From Kitasatospora sp. NBC_00374 (lineage in GTDB: Bacteria > Actinomycetota > Actinomycetes > Streptomycetales > Streptomycetaceae), in assembly GCF_041434935.1 (NCBI RefSeq), contig NZ_CP107964.1, forward strand, positions 4,757,001 through 4,821,000: DNA of 64,000 nucleotides. The letters are read 5' to 3'. Below the pieces are notes generated by a model. The model had not been told where the DNA came from. It made no database searches and saw nothing but the letters and a program-made list of their open reading frames with translations. Both the position numbers and the translations under genes were made by a program. Position 1 is the first letter of the stretch. The number at the start of each line of letters is the position of its first letter. Below, one piece after another: positions 51,515 to 58,223 of this stretch.

Positions 51515-52809
51515 CAACTCAGGCTCGGGCGAGGGCCGATCACGCTGCGGGCGAGCGACAGCCGGGCGGAGAACTCCGCCACCGCCGGGACGTCGCTCCA
51601 GCTCATCAGGGCGTTTCCGGCTGCGGTGAGTTCGGCGAGCGCGCGGGCCGATTCCGTGTCCAGTGCGATGGACAGGGCGCGGTCCGCTGCTGCGGCCCCC
51701 TGTTCCGGCTCGCCTGCGGTCGCGTAGGCGCGTGCGAGCCGCGAGAGGTACACGCCGTGGTCGTTGCGGTAGACCTGCGGCAGGGTGACCAAACCCGTCT
51801 CGAAGACCCGTGCGGCGCGCTCCGGCTCGCCGAGCTCGATCCAACAGTTGGCGCGCTGCATCTCGACGTACGTCGGTGTGCAGTACGCCGTGTCCAGCGC
51901 GGCATCGTCCTCGGGTTCGTCCGGGGCCGCGGCGAGCTCGGCGGCCTCGTCGAACTTCGTCTGAGCGAAGCGGGTGTTCCCCAGAAGGGCGTGGCCTTGG
52001 GCCTCCTGCTGCGTCGCGAGCGCCCGGATTCTCGGCGTCACCCCAGGCACCCTCTGGGCGGCCCGCGAGAGACTGACGGCCTGCTGGGGGTGCCGGCGGG
52101 CGGTGGCCTGGTTGCTCTTCCGGAAAAGCACGTAGGACGTCATGAGGTCGTCGCCGGTCTCCTGGGACCACTCCATCGCCCGATCCGACCAGGCAGCCGC
52201 CTGCCTGAAGTCGCCGAGATCCTGGTAGAGCCACCCCAGGAACTCCGCCATGCGCGCACCAAGAGTGAGCAGATCCTCCCGCACCGGACCGAAGGTGTGG
52301 AGCTGAAGACGGTCGATCGACCTGACGTGCCGTTCGACGGGATCGAGTGCGTGCCGCGCGCCGAAGAGATTCGCCGCCTTGTAGTGACTGGGCATGATGG
52401 TGCGGATCTGTGCGGCGAAGAACTCGGGCTCGATGAGCTGGCGTGGGGCGGCCCTTTCAGAGGTCGCCTCGGGCATCGGTTGGCGATGCGTCGGCCCGGG
52501 CGGCGCAGGTGATCCGCCTTGCTGCTCCCACGGGCGGGTGGCGAGCCCGAGCATATGCCCGGGGATACGCAGGCCGTCTGCAACCCGTTCGACCAGGTCG
52601 ATCTTCTCGATCCGGCGCTTACCTGCGATCACCTCGCCGACTCGGCTCGGTGTCAGATCACACGCGCGAGCGATCAGTGACGGGTAGATGCCGGCGTGCT
52701 TCAGCAGCCGGAAGACTGCGGAGAAGTCCCTGGCCCGGCACGCAGTGATCATCTCGGGATCTGCGAGAAGTGCCCGCGGAAGTCTCTCCGGAAGTCGCGC
52801 ATCCGTCAC
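51514..52809 (-). CDS. XRE-type regulator with TPR-like C-terminal domain
   Basis: 431 aa. N-terminal HTH (about 28-75): VFRLLKHAGIYPSLIARACD, LTPSRVGEVIAGKRRIEKID and ERVADGLRIPGHMLGLA. The rest (about 125-425) is helical repeats of tetratricopeptide type, e.g. FLGWLYQDLGDFRQAAAWSD, AQGHALLGNTRFAQTKFDEA and YLSRLARAYATAGEPEQGAA. Such proteins sense peptides or small molecules through the repeat domain. Coupled to the creatininase gene and divergent from the HATPase gene over a palindromic operator. GTG start at 52809. Confidence 0.83.
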   Translation of the reverse strand: MTDARLPERLPRALLADPEMITACRARDFSAVFRLLKHAGIYPSLIARACDLTPSRVGEVIAGKRRIEKIDLVERVADGLRIPGHMLGLATRPWEQQGGSPAPPGPTHRQPMPEATSERAAPRQLIEPEFFAAQIRTIMPSHYKAANLFGARHALDPVERHVRSIDRLQLHTFGPVREDLLTLGARMAEFLGWLYQDLGDFRQAAAWSDRAMEWSQETGDDLMTSYVLFRKSNQATARRHPQQAVSLSRAAQRVPGVTPRIRALATQQEAQGHALLGNTRFAQTKFDEAAELAAAPDEPEDDAALDTAYCTPTYVEMQRANCWIELGEPERAARVFETGLVTLPQVYRNDHGVYLSRLARAYATAGEPEQGAAAADRALSIALDTESARALAELTAAGNALMSWSDVPAVAEFSARLSLARSVIGPRPSLS

Positions 52810-52871
52810 GTGGCACCCCCGTCGGTCGCGTGATCTTCCTTGACCTCAGCAGAAGTTGATTGTCTGTGAGT

Positions 52872-52900
52872 TTACCCACGCTGGGTAATCGCGCTGGGTA
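52872..52900. promoter_or_regulatory. Palindromic operator with extra half-site in the divergent region
   Basis: TTACCCACGCTGGGTAA (52872-52888) is an inverted repeat with 7-bp arms around CGC. The sequence CGCTGGGTA recurs at 52879-52887 and 52892-52900, a 13-base direct spacing. Lies 60-90 bases from both divergent starts; a natural binding site for the XRE-TPR protein. Confidence 0.65.
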
Positions 52901-52988
52901 CGTTGCCGCTCCTCCGCTTCGCAATCCTGAAGGCGGGCGCCCGGATGGCTGGGCGCTTCGGTGGACAGCCTCGGAGGGCGGTGCCGGA

Positions 52989-53459
52989 ATGATCAGGTCG
53001 ACGGGCGCGCGGGAAAGGGTCAATCCGCGCCGAGAAGAGGATCTGCCTGCCGGATCAGGATGCTGGCTGCCGCGCAGCCGTAGGTCCGCCGGCCAGGCCC
53101 GGTCCGCTCTTCGAAGCTTCCTGCTGGAGCGGGGGCATTCCGAACGGTTCCTCGATGTCGGTCAGTTGGTTCTGTCGGAGCTGGTGACCAATGCGGTGGA
53201 GCACGCCCGGACGCCCGGGCGGTTGATCGCGGTCAAGTTCGAGATTGCGGCGGCTGATCAGCTCCGGATCGAGGTGCACGACGCGAGCGACCGGCGACCG
53301 GTCCCGCCGACGGACGTTGACGTCGACGTCGCCGCAGAGTCGGGGCGCGGTCTGTGGCTGGTGGAGAGGCTGGCGGTGGCGTGGGGGTGTTCTCCGCGTC
53401 CGGGTGGTGTCGGGAAGTTCGTGTGGGCCGTGGTCGGTCCGGTGGAAGGGGAGTCATGA
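52989..53459 (+). CDS. RsbW-like ATP-binding (HATPase_c_2) protein
   Basis: 156 aa anti-sigma/serine-kinase-like fold. N box VLSELVTNAVEHARTPG (Asn), G1 VHDASDRRPVPPTD and G2 ESGRGLWLVERLAVAWG; C-terminal WGCSPRPGGVGKFVWAVVGP. Such stand-alone ATPases are abundant in Streptomyces as partner-switching regulators. GGAGGG is about 9 bases before ATG 52989. Its stop overlaps the next small gene (ATGA). Codons such as AGG, GTT, ATT and CAT are used more than in core neighbours. Confidence 0.85.
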   Translation: MIRSTGARERVNPRREEDLPAGSGCWLPRSRRSAGQARSALRSFLLERGHSERFLDVGQLVLSELVTNAVEHARTPGRLIAVKFEIAAADQLRIEVHDASDRRPVPPTDVDVDVAAESGRGLWLVERLAVAWGCSPRPGGVGKFVWAVVGPVEGES

Positions 53460-53620
53460 GTGGGGGCTACCGCTCTGTGCGGGTGCGGGTGCGGCTGGAG
53501 CGTTGCTTCTACTGCGGTGCGGGGCTTCGGACGGCGGCGGCGCGGTTCATCGTGGTGGTTGGTCGGACGGTTGCGGTGCATTGCCACCATCCGCGTCGTT
53601 CGGGTGAGGTGGCGGCATGA
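53456..53620 (+). CDS. Tiny Cys/His-containing protein
   Basis: 54 aa. Starts MSGGYRSVRVRVRLERCFYC and continues CGAGLRTAAARFIVV to HCHHPRRSGEVAA at the C-terminus: CxxC plus CHH could hold a zinc ion. ATGA overlaps at both ends (with the ATPase gene and the next ORF), so it is translated as the middle of a three-gene chain. Family unknown, but precise spacing argues for a real gene. Confidence 0.6.
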   Translation: MSGGYRSVRVRVRLERCFYCGAGLRTAAARFIVVVGRTVAVHCHHPRRSGEVAA

Positions 53621-53982
53621 CGGACGCGTCGATGGTGGGCTGGCCGGCGGCGCTCGTCCCTTCGCCTGTGCCCGCGCTCGGGGACTTCCGAGTGGTGGCG
53701 GGGATCGAGGGTGTGATGCCCGAGGTGTCGTTCGGGAGTGTGCCGGAGGCTCTTGAAGCGTTGCTCACGGTCCTGGACGGGCTCACTCTGGGCGAGCAGC
53801 ATCGCCAGTACCTCGAAGGACGCTTGACCGGCCGGTGGGCGCGCGAGTTCATCGTTCAACGGATCGGTAGTCGCGGCGACTTCACGCTGACGGTGCGGTT
53901 GGTGGACGCGTCGGGCCGCTTCCCCCGGTGGGTGGATCATCCACTGCGGATCACGGCGCGGACGTCGGGGGCTGGCCGGTGA
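53617..53982 (+). CDS. Unknown 121-aa protein
   Basis: Starts in the ATGA overlap with the preceding gene. No known motif: a hydrophobic N-terminal third (VGWPAALVPSPVPALGDFRV), then EALEALLTVLDGLTLGEQHR, and a basic C-terminal part ending DHPLRITARTSGAGR. Predicted soluble. With the RsbW-like and Cys/His genes it forms a short operon. Confidence 0.55.
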   Translation: MTDASMVGWPAALVPSPVPALGDFRVVAGIEGVMPEVSFGSVPEALEALLTVLDGLTLGEQHRQYLEGRLTGRWAREFIVQRIGSRGDFTLTVRLVDASGRFPRWVDHPLRITARTSGAGR

Positions 53983-54078
53983 TTTGGCGGGTTCGTCCTG
54001 GGGCCGTAGCTGCCGCGCGATCTTGGGCAGGCTTCTGGACCTGGCCGAAATGTGGTCGAGTGGCCCCCGGTCTTGCCC

Positions 54079-54097
54079 GGCGGCGCGCAGCGCCGCC
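54079..54097. terminator. GC hairpin between convergent operons
   Basis: GGCGGCGC (54079-54086) pairs with GCGCCGCC (54090-54097), loop GCA; located between the small operon and the convergent large membrane-protein gene. Confidence 0.65.
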
Positions 54098-54150
54098 CTT
54101 GAGGAAGTGAAGCGGATTCGTGACGGCCTCAGAGCAAGTCGGGTTCTCGA

Positions 54151-56133
54151 CTACGGCAGGCCGCCGACGGGGACGGTGAGCGCGGTCGCTTCGGTTTCGG
54201 TCTCGGGGGCGATCGGGATCTCGGGGGTGCGGTACCGGTCGAGGAGGGCGAGTGCGATCGCGGGGACGGCCAGGTAGACCAGGAGGACGACGAGGGCCTG
54301 GGTGGTGCCGTGGCCGTCGAAGTAGATCGAGTTGCGGAGCAGGATGTAGGCGTTTCGGGGCGGGAGGAACGGTCCGATGTCACGCCAGAACGCCGGGAGG
54401 TACGGGACACCGTTCGCCCCTCCGGAGGAGGGGTTGCCGAACTGCACCATGACGATGACGGTCACGAGGGTGCCGGCGGCTCCGAGGAGTTTCTGCAGGA
54501 CCGCGGCGACGAGCGCGACGCCGGCGATGATCAGCGACAGGATCGGCCAGACGAGCCAGAACTTGTCCAGCGGGTAGCCCCGGAGCCAGGGGCCGACGAC
54601 GAGGTTGACCGCCAGGCCGGCGAGGACGGAGAAGCCGAGGAGAGCGGTCAGGCGCCGGCGGCCGGTGGCGCTGCCGGTGGTGGCTTTGAGGATGGTCGAG
54701 GCCATGTAGCCGCCGACCAGCAGTGGGATGATCATCAGCGACGGGACGAGGCCGAAGGGGTCCTTCTTCGCCAGCGGGTGCGGTGCGTACTGCTGGACGT
54801 TGAGGGGCTGCCCGAGTCTCTTCGCGGCGATCTCGAAGTTCGCCGCCAGGTCGAGCGGGGCGACGTCGCTGAGGGTGGGGACGACGAGCAGGGTGTTCGA
54901 CGTCGGCCCGGGGATGAGCGCGCCGTAGATCTTGGCCTGGTCGATCGCGTTCTTCGCGGCCTGCTCGTTCGGGTAGAGCGTGACCTTGAGGGAGAGGTTC
55001 TTCTGGGTCGCGGCCAGGAGCGGGGACTGGCCGGTGGCACCGAACGGCATGTCGGTCGCGACGGGTTCGTGTGCAGAACTCATGTAGTTGGCGGTGAAGA
55101 GGCACTGCATGAGGGCGGCGATCGCCAGCGCGACGAGGACCCGGACGGCGGTCTTCGGGCCCCGGGCCTTTCCGCTCGGGGTGTCGGCGGGTGCACCTGC
55201 GCCGACTGTCCTGACCGGCCGCCACCGTCCCAGGAAGCCGATGACGATGCCGCCGACCAGCGCGTACAGGCCGAGGATGATCAGCGGTTCGGTGATGTTG
55301 TTGCCGTTGAAGTAGATGACGTTGCGGATCAGGGTGACGGCGTGCTGGGGCGGGAAGATGGCGCCGAGGTGCTGCCAGTAGTCGGGCAGGAGGGTGACGC
55401 CGACGCCGCCGGCCGCGGAGCCGCCGACGATGATGAACAGGGTCGCGACCACGAGGGTGCCCGGCGGTCCGAGGAGGCGTTGGAAGGCGGCGGCCGCGAG
55501 GGCGACGGACGCGGCGATCAGGATGAAGCACGGCAGGAGCGGCCAGAAGTGGCTGTTGGAGTAGGCGCCGATGCCTGGTCCGGCGATGAGGTCGGTCAGC
55601 AGGGCGCCGACCGCGGAGTATCCGACGAGCATGGCCACGTGCCAGGGGGCGGCCGCTGTTCTGGTTGCTTTGAGCAGCAGGGTGGCCGCCAGGTAGCCGC
55701 CGATGAGCAGCGGGATCAGGAGCAGGCCGGAGACGCCGCCGAGGCGGTCGTACTTCGGCAGCGGCTTGACGGTCTGTACCGTCAGGGGCCTGCCGAGCTT
55801 CTTGGCCGCGTCCTCGAACGCGGCCTCCACCTCCACCTGAGCGAAGAAGCTCTTCGCGGGGACCACGATCAGCGTGTCGTTCGTCGCGCCCGGCAGGTAG
55901 GCCCCGTAGAGCTTGCTCTGGCCGATCGCCTCCATCACCGCGGACTCGTCGGCGTAGCTCAGGGTCTGGAGCGACACCTTCGAGGACACCGCGTTCACGA
56001 CCGGGGACGCGCCGGTCACCCCGAACGGGGTGTCGCGCAAGACGAGCAGCTGCAGCGCGCTGACCAGGCAGAGCGCGAACAGGCTCTTCAGAACCAGCAC
56101 GACTCCCAACGCGACCAGGGCCTTCTTCAGCAT
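54151..56133 (-). CDS. Tandem-duplicated YhgE/DUF3533-like membrane protein
   Basis: 660 aa built of two homologous halves (about 1-330 and 350-650). Each half has an N-terminal helix, an external loop and a cluster of about six helices. Paired segments: DTPFGVTGASPVVNA versus DMPFGATGQSPLLAA; KLYGAYLPGATNDTLIVVP versus KIYGALIPGPTSNTLLVVP; LLLIPLLIGGYLAATLL versus LMIIPLLVGGYMASTIL; GAIFPPQHAVTLIRNVIYFNG versus GPFLPPRNAYILLRNSIYFDG. This is the YhgE/Pip/ABC-2-like fold found in export and phage-infection proteins, usually one copy per chain. Probably an export or membrane-channel protein whose halves act as a pre-fused dimer. ATG 56133 or GTG 56145. Confidence 0.82.
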   Translation of the reverse strand: MLKKALVALGVVLVLKSLFALCLVSALQLLVLRDTPFGVTGASPVVNAVSSKVSLQTLSYADESAVMEAIGQSKLYGAYLPGATNDTLIVVPAKSFFAQVEVEAAFEDAAKKLGRPLTVQTVKPLPKYDRLGGVSGLLLIPLLIGGYLAATLLLKATRTAAAPWHVAMLVGYSAVGALLTDLIAGPGIGAYSNSHFWPLLPCFILIAASVALAAAAFQRLLGPPGTLVVATLFIIVGGSAAGGVGVTLLPDYWQHLGAIFPPQHAVTLIRNVIYFNGNNITEPLIILGLYALVGGIVIGFLGRWRPVRTVGAGAPADTPSGKARGPKTAVRVLVALAIAALMQCLFTANYMSSAHEPVATDMPFGATGQSPLLAATQKNLSLKVTLYPNEQAAKNAIDQAKIYGALIPGPTSNTLLVVPTLSDVAPLDLAANFEIAAKRLGQPLNVQQYAPHPLAKKDPFGLVPSLMIIPLLVGGYMASTILKATTGSATGRRRLTALLGFSVLAGLAVNLVVGPWLRGYPLDKFWLVWPILSLIIAGVALVAAVLQKLLGAAGTLVTVIVMVQFGNPSSGGANGVPYLPAFWRDIGPFLPPRNAYILLRNSIYFDGHGTTQALVVLLVYLAVPAIALALLDRYRTPEIPIAPETETEATALTVPVGGLP

Positions 56134-56388
56134 GCGGACGCCCACCGGTCCGTGTCGGTCCTGCGGCCTGCACCGCACCCCGGACCGGCGGCGTTCGCGT
56201 TCGCCACCAGGGTCGAGCCGTCGATCCCGGCCGGACAACTACGCATCGTGCCCATGGCTGCACGCTAAGAGCTCCGTGCGTGTGGGACCTCTCCGGTGGT
56301 GCGGCCGGGTGAGGGGAACGCTCCGCCATTGCCGCCACGGAGGAGCGCCCGGGGGTCACGGTGTTCCACTACGACGGTGACCACGACC

Positions 56389-56814
56389 TCAGGCCGCGCG
56401 GGTGCGCAGGAGGTCGGTGGCGGTGGCGTGGTTGCCCGCGGTGGCGGCGCGGGTCATGGCGGCGGTGGCCGTGTGGGCGGCGGTGTCCGGGGGGATGACC
56501 AGGAGGACGAACTGGTCCTGGAGGCCGCGGGTGAGGCTCATGGTGTCGCCGCTGGCGCTGAAGCGGCCGATCCGCACGAGCAGGCCGGCGACCTGGACGG
56601 AGCGGGGCACGGTGTCCCAGGTGGAGGTGTCCAGCCCGACCCGGACGATGGGGCCGTAGTGGGCGGACAGTGCGGTGATCAGGTCCGGGAGTTCGGCTTC
56701 GAGGTCGCGGGTCCGGGGCCACCAGGCGCCGTCGAACATGCCGTTGCGGGCGAGGCTGGTCTCCAGGGCGAGGCGCGGGAGCAGTGGTGAGGGTGAGGGT
56801 GACTGTGTCGGCAT
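56389..56814 (-). CDS. DUF5994 family protein
   Basis: 141 aa. PRLALETSLARNGMFDGAWW and PRTRDLEAELPDLITALSAH, then GLDTSTWDTVPRSVQVAGLL and a C-terminal region FVLLVIPPDTAAHTA. This is the streptomycete DUF5994 pattern. No known function; these genes often neighbour CBS, STAS or anti-sigma-like genes. ATG 56814. Divergent from the CBS gene across the long inverted repeat. Confidence 0.72.
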   Translation of the reverse strand: MPTQSPSPSPLLPRLALETSLARNGMFDGAWWPRTRDLEAELPDLITALSAHYGPIVRVGLDTSTWDTVPRSVQVAGLLVRIGRFSASGDTMSLTRGLQDQFVLLVIPPDTAAHTATAAMTRAATAGNHATATDLLRTRAA

Positions 56815-56905
56815 CACGGGGTGCCGCCCGTCCCGGCCCGTCGAGGGGCCGCGTTCGACCAGGGTGACACCGGCTCGGTCGCCGGTACGGGAGTCCTTGG
56901 TCCTT

Positions 56906-56961
56906 CCACGGTACTCCGCCGCTGGCCCGCGCCGGGCCGGGCCTGCGGCGGAGTACCGTGG
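56906..56961. repeat. Long 17-bp inverted repeat with inner stem between divergent genes
   Basis: CCACGGTACTCCGCCGC (56906-56922) pairs perfectly with GCGGCGGAGTACCGTGG (56945-56961), extended outward by one A-T pair. Between the arms GGCCCG and CGGGCC form an inner stem. As RNA it would be an extremely stable hairpin in the leader region of either gene. Confidence 0.85.
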
Positions 56962-57068
56962 AGGCATCCAGGGCTTCTCGTATCCCGGCCACCCTCGTCC
57001 GGTTTCGTCCTGGGTGCGTGACAAGGCCGGGTCGGTCCAGGCCGGCCCGGGGACGGGCCGGTGCAGCC

Positions 57069-57488
57069 ATGGCCATTCTGATGACACCGCCGACGGTGGC
57101 GACGGCTGCGGGCACCGTCGGAGCCGTGATGGCCGCGCCCGACTACCAGATCACCGACGACACCAGCATCGACCGGGCCAATGACGTCCTGCGCGGGGCG
57201 AACGTCCCGTACCTGGTGCTGCGCGACCACGACGGCCGCTGCTCCGGCCTGGTGACGAGGGCTCAGCTGGCCCCGTTCCTCGCCGATCCGCGTCTCGCCG
57301 AGCGCGTTCCGATCCGGGACGTCGCCCATGACCAGGGGCCGTACGCCTGGCCGGAGATGGCCGTCGACACGGCGGCCGTGGCGATGCAGGTCAGGTCGCT
57401 GCAGGCGTGGCCGGTGGTGGACGACGAGGGCTTCCTGCTGGGAGTGCTCACACCCGACCGGCTCGCCCGGGCGGTCTACGAAGGGTGA
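57069..57488 (+). CDS. CBS-domain protein
   Basis: 139 aa, one CBS pair. First CBS segment DYQITDDTSIDRANDVLRGA, VPYLVLRDHDGRCSGLVTRA and LAPFLADPRLAERVPIRDVA; second VDTAAVAMQVRSLQAWPVVD and GFLLGVLTPDRLARAVYEG. CBS pairs bind adenine nucleotides and regulate a partner. The start could be ATG 57069 or ATG 57129. The end lies in a 14-bp direct repeat. Confidence 0.82.
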   Translation: MAILMTPPTVATAAGTVGAVMAAPDYQITDDTSIDRANDVLRGANVPYLVLRDHDGRCSGLVTRAQLAPFLADPRLAERVPIRDVAHDQGPYAWPEMAVDTAAVAMQVRSLQAWPVVDDEGFLLGVLTPDRLARAVYEG

Positions 57489-57507
57489 CCGCGGAAGGGT
57501 GATCGCG
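57480..57507. repeat. Two 14-bp direct repeats over the CBS-gene stop codon
   Basis: GAAGGGTGACCGCG followed directly by GAAGGGTGATCGCG, a duplication of the C-terminal codons and the TGA. Confidence 0.8.
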
Positions 57508-57574
57508 GCGGTCGGGCCGTCGCGGTGCTGCTGGATTCTGGACAGGGCCCCGGCGGGCCGCTGACAATCTGTTC

Positions 57575-58120
57575 ATGACCTCTCTCGAGTTCCGCACCCA
57601 GGTGGCCCGGCCGTCGCAGGTCGAGCGTGACCGGGCGCTGGACGTACTGCGGGAGGGAGTGGGCAACGGGCAGCTGTCGCACGACACGTTCATCCGGCGG
57701 ATGGAGCTCGTGCTGACCGCCCGGAGCCGGGCCGAGCTGGCCACGGTGGTGGCCGATCTGCAGACGTACGGGCGGTTCCAGCGGGCGGTGCTGCGCGGGG
57801 TGGCCAAGGTGTCGGCCTTCCAGGTCCGGCTGCGGCGGACGTGGGAGACCGAGCAGCTGCCCGGCCTGCGGCTGCCGGGGCCGGGGGCGGCCCGGGTGGT
57901 GATCGGCCGGCAGACCGGCGCGGACCTGCGGCTGGGCGACGCCTCGGTGTCGCGGGTCCACGCCGAGCTGCGGCCCGCGGCGGACGGCTGGGTGCTGCAG
58001 GACCTGGGCTCCAGCAACGGGACGTTCGTGAACGGCCTGCGGGTGGTGGGCGCGGTGTCCGTGCGGGCCGGGGACCAGGTGCGGTTCGGGCGGCTCGGCT
58101 TCCAGCTGATCGTGGAGTGA
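57575..58120 (+). CDS. DUF1707-FHA domain protein
   Basis: 181 aa. N-terminal DUF1707 (about 12-65): RPSQVERDRALDVLREGVGN, GQLSHDTFIRRMELVLTARS. C-terminal FHA domain (about 105-180): VVIGRQTGADLRLGDASVSR, VHAELRPAADGWVLQDLGSS and NGTFVNGLRV, with the canonical Arg/Ser/His phosphothreonine pocket. Probably docks a Ser/Thr-kinase substrate or partner. Typical for actinobacteria with many PknB-like kinases. Confidence 0.88.
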   Translation: MTSLEFRTQVARPSQVERDRALDVLREGVGNGQLSHDTFIRRMELVLTARSRAELATVVADLQTYGRFQRAVLRGVAKVSAFQVRLRRTWETEQLPGLRLPGPGAARVVIGRQTGADLRLGDASVSRVHAELRPAADGWVLQDLGSSNGTFVNGLRVVGAVSVRAGDQVRFGRLGFQLIVE

Positions 58121-58223
58121 CCCGTCGGCGGTCGGATCCGGTCCGCTCCGGCCAGGTGCGGTGACGTTCCGTCATGCGGCGAGTACCTTCGGTGGGATCC
58201 GTTCCGCGCCGTTGGAGGGCACC

